Notes: generated by a model from the sequence alone, not told the origin. DNA of 64,000 nucleotides from Shinella sp. PSBB067 (GCF_016839145.1 NZ_CP069303.1:4021001-4085000); one strand, 5' to 3'. Counted from the first letter of the stretch, positions 1-9,435 are shown. Numbers and translations: made by a program.

Positions 1-1032
1 CGTGTTCATCTGGAGGCCCCGCCCGAGCCCGGCGGCGGCCTCGTCGAAGCGGCGGCGCGGCAGGGCGAGAAGCTGGTCGAGCGAGGGAAGCGCCCGGGCG
101 AGTGCGCGAATCCCTTGCCGGCGATTGTCCATCTGGCGGGCCGTCGCCCCGCGAAGGCGCGCGGCGAGCGAGGCGACTTCCGCATCGAGGTCGGCCTTGA
201 CCGGCACGGCCATTTCGGCCGCGCCCGTCGGCGTCGGGGCGCGGCGGTCGCTCGCATGGTCGATCAGCGTCCAGTCGGTCTCGTGGCCGACGGCGGAGAT
301 CAGAGGGATCTGCGAGGCGGCGGCGGCGCGCACGACGATCTCGTCGTTGAAGCTCCAGAGATCCTCGAGGCTGCCCCCGCCGCGCGCGACGATCAGCACG
401 TCCGGCCGCCGGATCGGCCCGAACGGGTCCAGCGTGTTGAAGCCCTCGATGGCGGCCGCCACCTCCTGCCCCGAGCCTTCGCCCTGCACCTTCACCGGCC
501 AGACGACGACATGGACCGGAAAGCGGTCGGCGATGCGGTGGAGGATGTCGCGGATGACCGCGCCGGTCGGCGAGGTCACGACGCCGATGACCCTCGGCAG
601 GAAGGGCAGGGGCTTCTTGCGCTCCGCGTCGAACAGCCCTTCGGCGGCGAGCTTGCGGCGGCGCTCCTCCAGCAGCGCCATCAGCGCGCCGGCGCCGGCC
701 GGCTCCAGCGTCTCGATGACGATCTGGTATTTCGAGGAGCCGGGGAAGGTGGTGATCTTGCCGGTGGCGATCACCTCCATGCCCTCTTCCGGCTTGAAGC
801 GCAGGCGCGAGAAGCTGCCCTTCCAGATCACCGCGTCGATGCGCGCCCGGTCGTCCTTCAGCGAGAAATAGGCGTGCCCCGAGGAATGCGTGCCGCGGTA
901 GCCGGAAATCTCGCCGCGCACCCGAACCTGGTCGAAGGCCTGCTCGACGGTGCGCTTGATGGAGCCGGAAAGCTCCGACACCGAATATTCGGCAAGGTTC
1001 GAGGGCGAATCAGTCTCGGAAAAGAAGCTCAT
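1..1032 (-). CDS. xseA: Exodeoxyribonuclease VII large subunit, partial
   Basis: Large subunit of exonuclease VII, which with XseB degrades single-stranded DNA to oligonucleotides in the cytoplasm. The ATG at 1032 opens a frame that stays open to the window edge, about 344 residues, so the C-terminal part is missing. The N-terminal OB fold (about residues 10-110) is followed by the nuclease domain with [20 protein letters not shown] and SAVGHETDW, hallmarks of the family. The next gene on this strand starts 70 bases upstream and is unrelated in function. Family identity is secure; only the length cannot be assessed. Confidence 0.95.
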   Translation of the reverse strand, partial: MSFFSETDSPSNLAEYSVSELSGSIKRTVEQAFDQVRVRGEISGYRGTHSSGHAYFSLKDDRARIDAVIWKGSFSRLRFKPEEGMEVIATGKITTFPGSSKYQIVIETLEPAGAGALMALLEERRRKLAAEGLFDAERKKPLPFLPRVIGVVTSPTGAVIRDILHRIADRFPVHVVVWPVKVQGEGSGQEVAAAIEGFNTLDPFGPIRRPDVLIVARGGGSLEDLWSFNDEIVVRAAAASQIPLISAVGHETDWTLIDHASDRRAPTPTGAAEMAVPVKADLDAEVASLAARLRGATARQMDNRRQGIRALARALPSLDQLLALPRRRFDEAAAGLGRGLQMNT

Positions 1033-1101
1033 GTTCGCAATTGTAGTGCGTTTCGCCCCGGATGACAGCGCGCGGCGGGCTGCATCCCCAGCCGGCTCGC
1101 C

Positions 1102-2934
1102 CTATTCCGGCTTCACCCGGTAGAGCCGGAGGACGGCATCTTCCGTGCCGGCGATGGGTTCCAGATAGGCCGGCACCTTGCCCTTGAGGAGATCGGCATA
1201 GAGGCCGCCGGGCTCGGCCTTTGCGATGTCGCGGGTCTGTGCGTCGTCGTTGCAGAAGGCGAGCAGCGTGACATGGGCGCCGCGCAGGAAGGCTTCCGAC
1301 TGCTGCGGACTGGAAAGGCCGATATGCAGCTCCGTCAGCATGCCGCCCTGGTTGCGGTGATAGGGCGCGGAAAGCACGCGGTGGCCGGTATGGCGCAGGA
1401 TCGCCGCGCCGAGATTGGAGGCCCCGGCCACCACGCCGGCGGGCTCGGCGGCAAGCGGCGCGATCGAAGCCGCGGCCGTGCAGGAGGGGCGTGCGACCTG
1501 CGGGGTGGAAAGCCCGGTGCGCAGCGTGTCCTGCGAGCGTCCCGGCAGAAGCGCGCCGGCGAGCGCCCAGGTGGCGGGCACCGAGGCGAGCGTCACGCCG
1601 ATGAAGGCAAGGCCCGCGCCGAGGTTCTTCGGGTCGGCATTGGCCTTGCGCCTGAGATCGGTGATGGCAAGGCCGAGCGGCAGGGCCGAGAGCATGTTGG
1701 CGAAGATCGCGCCGCGGATCTGGAAGAGCGAGACGGCAAAGGCGGTCGCCAGCAGGCCGAGGACGATGAGATGCCCCTCCGCCGCCTGCCCGCGGCGGAT
1801 GCGCCAGAGGCAGGCGAGCATGGCGAGGAGGCTTGGCGCGTAGAAGCTGCCGACCGACCCCGGATCGAGCTTGAACTGCGCGACGGCCGATTGCGCCTCG
1901 ATGACGCCGGCAAGCCAGAAGGCCTTCAGCAGCGGGTCGAGCGCATCGAGCGGGTTGGCAAGGCAGCCGGGCGCGATGACGAGGACCGATGCGGCGATCG
2001 CCGCGCCCGCGCCGGCAAGGGCCAGGAGCCGGCCGCCGAAAGACCGGCCGCTCGCCAGCGAGGCGGTGAGGAACAGCGTGCCGCCGCCGAGCGTGGCGAG
2101 CGCATAGAAGCCGTAGGAGAGGCTGTCGCAGGTCACCTGCGTGTAGCGGGAGGGCGCGACGGTCGAAAAGAAGGCGAGCGTGATCGTCGATGCCAGCGCA
2201 AGGCCGAAGGCGGCCGCGGCGTCGCGGAACGCCCGTCCGTGCCATGCCCAGCGCAGCGCCACGATAAGGCAGACGGCGCCGATCAGCGGCGTCGTCTCCA
2301 CCCCGATGGCGATGGCAAGGCCTGCGAGCATGCCGGCCACCGCGTGGTCGCGCGCGCGCATCCGGGGATCGAGCAGCATGGCCGCGATGCAGGCGATGAT
2401 GGCGAGCTGGACGTTATGGTGGTCGATGGAGCCCGGCTGGAAGCGGTTGAGCGCGACGACGAAGACGGTCGTCAGTACCAGCGTCGCATGCATGGCGGCC
2501 TTGCCGCCGAGCCGCCAGGCCGCAAGTCCCATGCCTGCCAGCACCGGCACGACCGTGAGGGCCGGCCAGACGCCAAGCGCGATCGCCTCGGCCTGCCGCT
2601 CTTGCGTGAACAGCGAGAAGAAGCTGATGAGGTTGGCGATCGGCAGGTCGATGAAGCGCGACCAGTGCATCAGCGTGCCGCCGTCGAGACCGAGACGGTA
2701 CTGCGTCGTGTCGAACCAGCTCTGGCCGCCGAGCAGGTCGCGCACCACGACGAGCCGCATCGTGTCGTCGTTGTCGGACCCGACATAGTCGGTGGCGAAG
2801 GGCAGCGAGACGGCGAGCAGCAGCGCGATCGCGACGAGGCAATAAAGGGCAAGGACTCCGGGCGTCATGCCCTGACGGCGCGCCGGTTTCTCCGGTTGCG
2901 CGAGCGCCAGCGCCGCAGGCATGGATTTCGACAC
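1102..2934 (-). CDS. Multi-pass membrane protein, GT-C-like, function unknown
   Basis: About 610 residues with at least ten hydrophobic segments after a short cytoplasmic N-terminus. The first loop after TM1 carries an acidic stretch (GSDNDDTMRL) and a conserved-looking MHWSRFIDLPI. That is the layout of GT-C glycosyltransferases such as STT3 or ArnT, which take polyprenyl-phosphate sugars. I chose a GTG start at 2934 because AAGGAA lies about 7 bases upstream; an ATG at 2922 is the alternative, and upstream codons lack a ribosome site. It is divergent from a dolichol-phosphate-mannose-synthase-like gene, which supports a role in envelope glycan transfer. That role is inferred; no family was recognised with certainty. 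Confidence 0.65.
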   Translation of the reverse strand: MSKSMPAALALAQPEKPARRQGMTPGVLALYCLVAIALLLAVSLPFATDYVGSDNDDTMRLVVVRDLLGGQSWFDTTQYRLGLDGGTLMHWSRFIDLPIANLISFFSLFTQERQAEAIALGVWPALTVVPVLAGMGLAAWRLGGKAAMHATLVLTTVFVVALNRFQPGSIDHHNVQLAIIACIAAMLLDPRMRARDHAVAGMLAGLAIAIGVETTPLIGAVCLIVALRWAWHGRAFRDAAAAFGLALASTITLAFFSTVAPSRYTQVTCDSLSYGFYALATLGGGTLFLTASLASGRSFGGRLLALAGAGAAIAASVLVIAPGCLANPLDALDPLLKAFWLAGVIEAQSAVAQFKLDPGSVGSFYAPSLLAMLACLWRIRRGQAAEGHLIVLGLLATAFAVSLFQIRGAIFANMLSALPLGLAITDLRRKANADPKNLGAGLAFIGVTLASVPATWALAGALLPGRSQDTLRTGLSTPQVARPSCTAAASIAPLAAEPAGVVAGASNLGAAILRHTGHRVLSAPYHRNQGGMLTELHIGLSSPQQSEAFLRGAHVTLLAFCNDDAQTRDIAKAEPGGLYADLLKGKVPAYLEPIAGTEDAVLRLYRVKPE

Positions 2935-3049
2935 GGGAGGTTCCTTTCCGCCGCCGTTGGAAGCCAGCCGAAACCTAGCCTTAACCTTCTCAAGAAATAG
3001 TAAAGCCGGCGGCCGCGTGAGGCTGGTTCGCCCTGGAGACCGCGCTGCC

Positions 3050-4042
3050 ATGACGCAAGCCTTGCTGGAAGACCTCGACATCGCCGTGCTGCTGCCCTGC
3101 TACAACGAGGCGCAGACGATCGGCGACGTCGTGACCGGGTTCCGCGCCGCCCTGCCAACCGCCCGCGTCTATGTCTACGACAACAACTCCACCGATTCGA
3201 CCGCGCTGCGCGCCGCGCTTGCCGGTGCGACCGTCGTGCGCGAGCGCCGCCAGGGCAAGGGCAATGTGGTGCGCCGCATGTTCTCCGACATCGAGGCGGA
3301 CATCTACATCATGGCCGACGGCGACGGCACCTATGCCGCCTCCGATGCGCCGGAACTGATCCGCACCCTCATCACCGAGGGCGCCGACATGGTGGTCGGC
3401 ACGCGTCGCGGCGTGCGCGCGGATGCGGGACGGCAGGGCCACGCCTTCGGCAACCGCATCTTCAACACGCTGTTCCGCTCGCTCTTCGGCAACGATTTCT
3501 CCGATATCTTCTCCGGCTACCGCGCCTTCTCGCGCCGCTTCGCCAAGAGTTTTCCGGCCGTTTCCGGCGGCTTCGAGATCGAGACGGAAATGTCGGTGCA
3601 CGCCTCGCGGCTGCGCCTGCCGGTCGCCGAACTGGAGCTCGACTACGGCCGTCGCCCGGAAGGCTCGCATTCCAAGCTCTCGACCTTCCGCGACGGCGCA
3701 AGGATCCTCTGGATGTTCGCCATGCTGATGAAGGAGACGCGTCCGTTCACCTTCTTCGGCGCGATCAGCGGCGGCTTCATGGCCCTCAGCCTCACCTTCA
3801 TGGCGCCGGTGCTGGGGGAATATTTCCGCACCGGCCTCGTCGACCGCATGCCGACCTGGGTCTTCTCGCTCGTGCTGATGATGATCTCGTTCCTCGTCTT
3901 CTCGGCCGGCCTCATCCTCGATTCGCTCGCCCGCGCCAGGGCCGAGCAGTTGCGCATCCACTACATGAACCTGCCCGCCGGCCGGCACGTCAGGTCTGCC
4001 CGCAAGGCCGCGGACAAGGCCGCACGCCACCTCGCTGCCTGA
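3050..4042 (+). CDS. GT2 family glycosyltransferase (DPM1-like) with C-terminal membrane anchor
   Basis: Inverting glycosyltransferase of the GT-A fold, 330 residues. The N-terminus has the typical AVLLPCYNEAQTIGDVV, then DNNSTDST near residue 45 and the metal/nucleotide-binding ADGDGTY at about 89-95. Two hydrophobic helices near residues 245-310 anchor it to the membrane, as in bacterial polyprenyl-phosphate sugar synthases. The start at 3050 has GGAGA upstream; an in-frame ATG at 2921 would add residues unlike the family and run over the divergent gene's 5' end. It is followed after 23 bases by a methyltransferase and an SMR-like protein, which suggests an undecaprenyl-phosphate sugar pathway. 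The sugar is unknown. Confidence 0.88.
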   Translation: MTQALLEDLDIAVLLPCYNEAQTIGDVVTGFRAALPTARVYVYDNNSTDSTALRAALAGATVVRERRQGKGNVVRRMFSDIEADIYIMADGDGTYAASDAPELIRTLITEGADMVVGTRRGVRADAGRQGHAFGNRIFNTLFRSLFGNDFSDIFSGYRAFSRRFAKSFPAVSGGFEIETEMSVHASRLRLPVAELELDYGRRPEGSHSKLSTFRDGARILWMFAMLMKETRPFTFFGAISGGFMALSLTFMAPVLGEYFRTGLVDRMPTWVFSLVLMMISFLVFSAGLILDSLARARAEQLRIHYMNLPAGRHVRSARKAADKAARHLAA

Positions 4043-4065
4043 GCCCAATCGTTGAGAACAGCCAA

Positions 4066-4773
4066 ATGAACCGGGAAACCACCAACCGCATCCGCTTCGT
4101 GATCGAGGACGTGTTGCCGCCGATCCTGCGCGATTCCGCACTGTTCAGGCAGGCCGCCAGCCTCGTCTGGGGCAAGCACATCACCAAGCTGGCAAGGTTC
4201 CGCGAGCGCGCGCCGTTCCTCACCGCCGGGGAATACGAGGATCTTTACCGCGAGCATCCGCGCGTCCACGCCGGCACGGACAATTCGCAGGCCTGCATCG
4301 ACCGGATCGTCGCCTCCATCGCCGGCGAGAGCGTCTGCGACGTCGGCTGCGGCACCGGCGCGCTGCTGAGCCACGTCAAGGCGGGCAATCCCGGCCTGAA
4401 GCGGCTGACGGGCGTCGATTTCGTCGTGGAGGATGCGGCCGGCATCGACGGCGTCGAATATGTCGCCGCGATGATCGAATCCCTGCCCTTTTCGGACGGC
4501 GAGTTCGACACGGTCGTCTGCACCCATGTCATCGAGCATGTGCTGGAATACCGCCAGGCGATCGCCGAGCTGCGCCGCATCGCGCGCCGCCGGCTGATCA
4601 TCGTCGTGCCGCGCGAGCGGGAATACCGCTACAGCTTCAACCCGCACTTCAACTTCTTCCCCTATACGCATTCCTTCCTGCGGGCCGTGCATCCGGTGCC
4701 GGCGCACCATCTGTGCGTCGATATCGGCCGCGACATCTTCTACATGGAAGACCGGTCGGAGCCGGACGCGTGA
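4066..4773 (+). CDS. Class I SAM-dependent methyltransferase
   Basis: 235 residues with the Rossmann SAM-binding motif VCDVGCGTG at about 90-98, a motif-II-like acidic segment (LTGVDFVVEDA) and motif-III-like DTVVCTHVIEHV. It resembles the Methyltransf_11 group. It sits between a glycosyltransferase and a small EamA/SMR protein whose GTG start overlaps its TGA stop, so the three are probably co-transcribed and translationally coupled. Methylation of a lipid-linked sugar or surface glycan is a reasonable inference from context; the substrate cannot be read from the sequence. Confidence 0.85.
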   Translation: MNRETTNRIRFVIEDVLPPILRDSALFRQAASLVWGKHITKLARFRERAPFLTAGEYEDLYREHPRVHAGTDNSQACIDRIVASIAGESVCDVGCGTGALLSHVKAGNPGLKRLTGVDFVVEDAAGIDGVEYVAAMIESLPFSDGEFDTVVCTHVIEHVLEYRQAIAELRRIARRRLIIVVPREREYRYSFNPHFNFFPYTHSFLRAVHPVPAHHLCVDIGRDIFYMEDRSEPDA

Positions 4774-5135
4774 CCACGGGCGGCTACAGCCCCGCCATCT
4801 GGGCCGGTCTCGTCGGCACGCCGCTCATGATCGCGGCGGGGCAGGTGCTCTTCAAGCTGACGAGCGGCACGACGGGCGAGTTCGGCGTCAAGGGCCTGGC
4901 CGCCCTGATGCTCAACCCGCTGCTGCTGGCGGCGCTCGCCATATACGGCGCGGGCACGATCATCTGGATCTTCGTGCTGAAAGCGGTGCCGCTGACGATC
5001 GGCTACTCCTTCATGGCGCTGACCTTCTGCTTCGTGCCGGTCCTGGCCAGCGTCTTCCTCGGCGAGGCGCTGACGCTGCGCTACGCCCTCGGCGCCGCCC
5101 TCATCATCGGCGGCATGTTCGTCATCAACGGCTGA
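4770..5135 (+). CDS. SMR/EamA-type small membrane protein (ArnE/ArnF-like half transporter)
   Basis: 121 residues and four predicted transmembrane helices, the size and pattern of SMR proteins and of the ArnE/ArnF flippase subunits that move undecaprenyl-phosphate sugars across the inner membrane. It ends GAALIIGGMFVING, typical of the EamA half domain. The GTG start at 4770 overlaps the TGA of the methyltransferase (GTGA), indicating coupling; a longer frame from 4713 would overlap the upstream gene by 60 bases. Working as a flippase for the product of the two upstream enzymes is inferred. Its 3' end overlaps the convergent regulator by 11 bases. Confidence 0.8.
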   Translation: MTTGGYSPAIWAGLVGTPLMIAAGQVLFKLTSGTTGEFGVKGLAALMLNPLLLAALAIYGAGTIIWIFVLKAVPLTIGYSFMALTFCFVPVLASVFLGEALTLRYALGAALIIGGMFVING

Positions 5136-5910
5136 CCGCGCCCTCGAAATGCGCCCGCGTTTCGGCGTCGGCCGGAAAGAAGCTCTCGATCAGCACGCCC
5201 TGCACCAGCGCATCCTGCGCCGAGCCGAAGGAGGTGAGCGTGGTGATCCAGTTGAAGCGCCTGGTGCCGATCTTCATCTCGATGGGCAGGACGGGCAGCC
5301 GGTCGGTCTCCGGGAAGGCCGCGAGTGCGGCCCTCATGTCCGCCTCCGCGGCCAGCCGCTCGATGCGCCTGAGGAGCGGGCTGCGCGGCCCCTGCAGCCA
5401 GGCCTCGGCGCGGATGCGGTGCACGAGGTCCGCGGCCGACTGCGCCCAGTTGACGACAATGGAGCGCAGCGGCGTCTGGCCGAGAAAGGCATCGAGGAAA
5501 TTGTCGCCCGGCGAAACCGCGATGCCGGCCATGCCGGCAAGGCCGAGAAAGGCCTGGTTCGCCGTCAGGACGTTGTATTCGTGATCGAAGACGACGCCCG
5601 GATAGGGATCGTGACGGGCAAGGATGAGGCCGATCGCCTCCGCCACCGCAGGCGGAAAGGCGCAAAGGCCCGCGGCCGGCGATGTCGCGAAGCGCGGCCG
5701 GAAGCCGGCGGCGGAAAAGAGCGCGCCCTGGTCGCGCGCCGGGATGTCCAGCACGGCTGACAGCCGGAGGATCATGCCTTCCGAAGGACGCGAGCGGCCG
5801 GTCTCCAGAAAGGAAAGGTGGCGGGCGGAAATGCCGGCCTCGCTCGCCAGTTCCAACTGGCTGAGACGCCTGTGGCTGCGCCACTCCCGGAGATGTTCGC
5901 CGAATTCCAT
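5125..5910 (-). CDS. XRE-family regulator with MmyB-like ligand-binding domain
   Basis: 261 residues. An N-terminal helix-turn-helix of Cro/C1 type (about residues 5-65, with LSQLELASEAGISARHLSFL) is joined to a MmyB-like C-terminal domain (PGVVFDHEYNVLTANQAF). Such proteins are common actinobacterial and alphaproteobacterial repressors with PAS-like sensing domains. The start at 5910 follows GGAGAA about 9 bases upstream; a longer frame from 5937 lacks such a site. It is divergent from a small membrane protein gene, the likely target along with itself. The effector is unknown. Confidence 0.88.
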   Translation of the reverse strand: MEFGEHLREWRSHRRLSQLELASEAGISARHLSFLETGRSRPSEGMILRLSAVLDIPARDQGALFSAAGFRPRFATSPAAGLCAFPPAVAEAIGLILARHDPYPGVVFDHEYNVLTANQAFLGLAGMAGIAVSPGDNFLDAFLGQTPLRSIVVNWAQSAADLVHRIRAEAWLQGPRSPLLRRIERLAAEADMRAALAAFPETDRLPVLPIEMKIGTRRFNWITTLTSFGSAQDALVQGVLIESFFPADAETRAHFEGAVSR

Positions 5911-6037
5911 GTGGTTCTCCGTTGTTCTCCCGCGCACTAAACAGGAGCGGCGGCATGATTTCCATTACCTCCAAGGTAATTGGTTTGCCGCCCCCGTCGC
6001 GGCAGGGTCGGCCCATCGACAACGAAAGGAGCCCATC

Positions 6038-6448
6038 ATGTTCGCAGCCCTCAACCGCAACCTCCTGAAATCCGTCATGCTCGCCGACGGCGCCTTCTGC
6101 CTCGCCGCAGGCCTCGCCCTCCTCGCCTTCTCCGGTCCGGTCGGCAGCCTCGTCGGGCCGCTCGCGACGCCGGCCCTCGTCACCGGCTTTGCCGCCTTCT
6201 TCCTCCTGTGGGGTGTCTTCCACCTTGCCGTCGGCCGACAGCAGCGGCCGTCGCCTGCCGCCGTGCGCCTTGCGGCCGCCGGCGACGCGCTCTGGGTTTT
6301 CGGCAGCATTGCCGTCCTCCTGCTTGCCCGCGGCGGGCTGACGCCGGCCGGCATCGGCATCGTTGCGATTGCCGCGGTTGCGGTGGCCGACATCCTGCTT
6401 CTCAAGCAGATCGGCCTCGGCCGCCAGCAGCGCGCCATGGTCGCCTGA
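6038..6448 (+). CDS. Small four-helix integral membrane protein
   Basis: 136 residues made almost entirely of four hydrophobic segments separated by short loops, with basic residues at both ends. AAAGGA lies 9 bases before the ATG. It is divergent from the MmyB-type XRE regulator with about 127 bases between the starts, an arrangement often seen when the regulator controls the neighbour. No catalytic motif is visible and I do not recognise a characterised family. Function unknown. Confidence 0.75.
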   Translation: MFAALNRNLLKSVMLADGAFCLAAGLALLAFSGPVGSLVGPLATPALVTGFAAFFLLWGVFHLAVGRQQRPSPAAVRLAAAGDALWVFGSIAVLLLARGGLTPAGIGIVAIAAVAVADILLLKQIGLGRQQRAMVA

Positions 6449-6579
6449 GCCCCGGCCGTGCCATGGCCTTCGCTTCGCCGCGAAAGCGGCAGGCGAAGGC
6501 TGTTTCTACCCCGCGGGAGAGATTCCCCTTGTTGAAAAAATGCACTACCGTCGCGCCGGATGAAAACGGGGAGCCCTTC

Positions 6580-7605
6580 ATGCGCGTCATCTTTTCCGAG
6601 GACCACAAGCTCAGGAACGCTCGCAGCGAGCTTTACGGCGGGGAACTGGTGCCGCCCTTCGAGGCGCCGTTCCGGGCGGAATGGATCCTCGCGGCGGTAA
6701 AGGACGCCGGCTTCACCGATGTTTCCGCGCCGGCGCACCACGGGCTCGAAACCGCGCTGAAAGTACACGATGCCGGCTATCTCTCGTTCCTGGAGACCGC
6801 CTGGGAGCAGTGGAAGGCCGCCGGCTACAAGGGCGAGGCGATCGCCACCTCCTTTCCCGTGCGCCGCACCTCGCCGCGCATCCCGACCCAGATTGACGGC
6901 CTGCTCGGCTATTACTGCAATGCCTCCGAGACGGCGATCTCGCCCGGCACCTGGGAGGCGGCGCTTTCCTCGATGCAGACGGCGCTGACGGCGGCCGATA
7001 TCGTCGCCGGTGGGGCGAAGGCCGCCTTCGCGCTCTGCCGCCCGCCGGGCCATCACGCCGGCATCGACAGCTTCGGCGGCTATTGCTTCATCAACAACGC
7101 CGCCGTCGCCGCCCAGCACGTCCTCGACAGGGGGGCGAGGAAGGTCGCCATCCTCGACGTCGACTTCCACCATGGCAACGGCACGCAGGATATCTTCTAC
7201 GAACGTGGCGACGTCTATTTCGCCTCGCTGCATGGCGATCCGGCCGAGGCCTTCCCGCATTTCCTCGGCTATGCCGAGGAGACAGGCAAGGGCGCGGGCG
7301 AAGGCGCCACCCAGAACTATCCGATGCCGCCCGGCACGCCCTGGTCCGTCTGGGAGGCGGCGCTTGTCGATTCGCTGAAGCGCATCTCCGCCTTCGGTGC
7401 GGAGGTGATCGTGCTGTCGCTCGGCGTCGACACCTTCGAGAAGGACCCGATCTCCTTCTTCAAGCTGACCTCGCCCGATTACGTGACGATGGGACGGGCG
7501 GTCGCGGCGAGCGGCGTGCCTGTGCTCGTCGTCATGGAGGGCGGCTACGGCGTGCCGGAAATCGGCCTCAACGTCGCCAACACGCTGCGCGGCATCGCCG
7601 GCTGA
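6580..7605 (+). CDS. aphA: Acetylpolyamine amidohydrolase (class II histone-deacetylase family)
   Basis: 341 residues of the arginase/deacetylase fold. The active-site His pair is in CRPPGHHAG (about residues 153-161), zinc ligands are in LDVDFHHGNGTQ (Asp195, His197), and a third ligand is in LSLGVDTFEKDP. The early loop EDHKLRNARSELYGGELVPPFEAPFR matches acetylpolyamine deacetylases rather than histone deacetylase homologues from eukaryotes. It would release acetate from acetylputrescine, acetylcadaverine or acetylspermidine. The ATG at 6580 was chosen because the family starts with MRVIFSEDH; longer in-frame extensions are arginine-rich noise. No polyamine genes adjoin it. Confidence 0.88.
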   Translation: MRVIFSEDHKLRNARSELYGGELVPPFEAPFRAEWILAAVKDAGFTDVSAPAHHGLETALKVHDAGYLSFLETAWEQWKAAGYKGEAIATSFPVRRTSPRIPTQIDGLLGYYCNASETAISPGTWEAALSSMQTALTAADIVAGGAKAAFALCRPPGHHAGIDSFGGYCFINNAAVAAQHVLDRGARKVAILDVDFHHGNGTQDIFYERGDVYFASLHGDPAEAFPHFLGYAEETGKGAGEGATQNYPMPPGTPWSVWEAALVDSLKRISAFGAEVIVLSLGVDTFEKDPISFFKLTSPDYVTMGRAVAASGVPVLVVMEGGYGVPEIGLNVANTLRGIAG

Positions 7606-7741
7606 AGGGCAGCATCAGTTTTACTGAAGCAAGGTATCACGAATATCCGTTTGCGGGACGCCCGGCCCTCCTCTAGACCGGTCGCGGCGTCCGCTCGGCC
7701 TTGCACACAGGTCCGGGCGCCGGGTCTGGGGAGGGTCTTTC

Positions 7742-8617
7742 ATGGCAGATGGGCAGTTAGCGGGGCGCACCGGCAATGCGGGGCTCCCTTTGGGCGTGTT
7801 GCTGTGCCTCGCCTCCATGTCGAGCATCCAGTTCGGCTCGGCCTTTTCCGCGACGGCGATCTCCGCCTACGGGCCGTCCACGACCACCTTCTTCCGCCTT
7901 CTCATGGCGGCGGCGGCGCTGGCGGTCATCGTACGCCCGCCGGTGCGTTCCTACAGCCGCGCGCAGTGGAAGAGCGCGCTGGCACTCGGCGCCACCATGG
8001 CGGTGATGACGCTGTGCTTCTTCGCGGCCATCGACCGCATCCCCCTCGGGCTTGCCGTGGCGATCGAGTTCCTCGGCCCGCTCGCCGTCGCCACCTGGTC
8101 GCTCGGCGGCGGCTGGCGGCTGGTCTGGCCGCTTGCCGCCTTCGTCGGCGTCGTGCTCCTGTCCCATGACGGCGAAGGGTGGATCGGCGATCCCGCCGGC
8201 GTGCTGTTTGCCTGCGGCGCGGGCATCGGCTGGGGCACCTACATCGTCCTCATGAAGAAGACCGGCGCGATGTTCCGCGGGCTGGAGGGCCTCTCCATGT
8301 CGCTGCTCGTGGCGGCCGCCGTTGCCGCCCCGTTCGGCCTGCCGCGGGCGCAGGAGGCGCTGAACCCGGAGGGCCTCGGCATGATGCTCGGCCTTGCCGT
8401 GCTCGTGCCGCTCCTTCCCTATGCGCTGGAAATGATCGCGCTGCGCCGCATGCCCATGTCCGCCTTCGGCATCCTGATGAGCCTCGAGCCGGCGCTCGGT
8501 GCGCTTGCGGGCTTCCTGGTGCTCGGCCAGCCGATGACGCCGTTCCAGATTCTCGGCACCGGGCTGGTGGTTGCCGCGAGCGCGGGCGTCACCTCGAGCG
8601 CAAACGGGCCGGCGTGA
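7742..8617 (+). CDS. EamA-domain exporter, RhtA (threonine/homoserine) type
   Basis: 291 residues with ten hydrophobic segments forming two EamA repeats. Typical RhtA-type stretches are seen: SSIQFGSAFSATAISAYGPS near the start, IEFLGPLAVA near residue 105 and a C-terminal LEPALGALAGFLVLGQ. RhtA-group proteins export threonine, homoserine or purines; the substrate here is not determinable. It stands alone with 136 bases upstream; no regulator is adjacent. The start ATG follows GGGAGGG at about 10 bases. Confidence 0.85.
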   Translation: MADGQLAGRTGNAGLPLGVLLCLASMSSIQFGSAFSATAISAYGPSTTTFFRLLMAAAALAVIVRPPVRSYSRAQWKSALALGATMAVMTLCFFAAIDRIPLGLAVAIEFLGPLAVATWSLGGGWRLVWPLAAFVGVVLLSHDGEGWIGDPAGVLFACGAGIGWGTYIVLMKKTGAMFRGLEGLSMSLLVAAAVAAPFGLPRAQEALNPEGLGMMLGLAVLVPLLPYALEMIALRRMPMSAFGILMSLEPALGALAGFLVLGQPMTPFQILGTGLVVAASAGVTSSANGPA

Positions 8618-8695
8618 GCGAAAGAGGAGCCTCTTTCATGTTCCTGCCGCAATCGCTAGGTTGAAGCAGAATCATCGAAACCTCCGGGGACCCAC

Positions 8696-9361
8696 ATGTA
8701 CAAGAAATGCGTGATTGTCGCGGTTGCCGCGGCCTTTCTTTCCGCCTGCACGACGACCGATCCCTACACGGGCGAGCAGAAGGTCTCCAACACCGCCGGC
8801 GGCGCGGCCATCGGCGCGGGCATGGGCGCCGTCGCCGGCCTCCTCATCGGCAACAATCCCGTCCAGCGCCGCAACGCGGCCCTGATCGGCGCCGGCGTCG
8901 GCGCGCTCGCCGGCGGCGCCATCGGCAACTACATGGACAACCAGGAAGCCGAACTGCGCGCGCAGCTCCAGGGCACCGGCGTCTCCGTCACGCGCAACGG
9001 CGACCGCATCATCCTCAACATGCCCTCGAACATCACCTTTGCGACCGACCAGGACCGGGTGATCCCGCCGTTCTACCCGACGCTCGATTCCGTCGCCATC
9101 GTGCTGCGCAAGTTCGACAAGACGCTGATCGACGTCGACGGCCACACCGATTCGGTCGGCAATGCCGGCTACAACCAGGACCTTTCCGAGCGCCGCGCCA
9201 ATTCGGTCGCCAACTACCTCGCCTCGCGCGGCATCGACCCGCGGCGCATGTCGGCGATGGGCTACGGCCTGGAGCGCCCGATCGCCTCCAATGCCTCGGA
9301 AGCCGGCCGCGCGCAGAACCGCCGCGTCGAGATCTCCATTTCGCCGTTGCGCCAGGGTTAA
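8696..9361 (+). CDS. OmpA-family outer-membrane lipoprotein with glycine zipper
   Basis: 221 residues. A lipoprotein signal ends in the lipobox LSAC, so Cys18 would be acylated. Residues about 33-80 hold a glycine-zipper (AGGAAIGAGMGAVAGLLIG and GAGVGALAGGAIGNYM). The C-terminal 110 residues are an OmpA peptidoglycan-binding domain with DVDGHTDSVGN, LSERRANSVANYL and GRAQNRRVEI. It resembles YiaD and would tether the outer membrane to the cell wall. The ATG at 8696 is preceded by CCGGGGA. A perfect 10-bp hairpin follows 27 bases after the stop. Confidence 0.9.
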   Translation: MYKKCVIVAVAAAFLSACTTTDPYTGEQKVSNTAGGAAIGAGMGAVAGLLIGNNPVQRRNAALIGAGVGALAGGAIGNYMDNQEAELRAQLQGTGVSVTRNGDRIILNMPSNITFATDQDRVIPPFYPTLDSVAIVLRKFDKTLIDVDGHTDSVGNAGYNQDLSERRANSVANYLASRGIDPRRMSAMGYGLERPIASNASEAGRAQNRRVEISISPLRQG

Positions 9362-9387
9362 GCCCCGGCCTTATCGCTGCAAATCTC

Positions 9388-9412
9388 CGAAGGGCCGTCC
9401 CGCGGCCCTTCG
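9388..9412 (+). terminator. Hairpin after the OmpA lipoprotein gene
   Basis: Perfect 10-bp inverted repeat (CGAAGGGCCG at 9388-9397 and its complement at 9403-9412) with a five-base loop. No run of T follows, so it may be a weak terminator or mRNA-stabilising hairpin. Confidence 0.5.
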
Positions 9413-9435
9413 CACGACGGGCAAAGTCCCGAAAA

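Noticed and set aside
1273-3000. A 575-residue plus-strand open frame
   Set aside because: It is antisense to the membrane protein gene, charged and repetitive, with no hydrophobic pattern or motif.
2921-3049. Upstream ATG for the GT2 glycosyltransferase at 2921
   Set aside because: It would overlap the start of the divergent gene and add residues not typical of the family; ATG 3050 has GGAGA.
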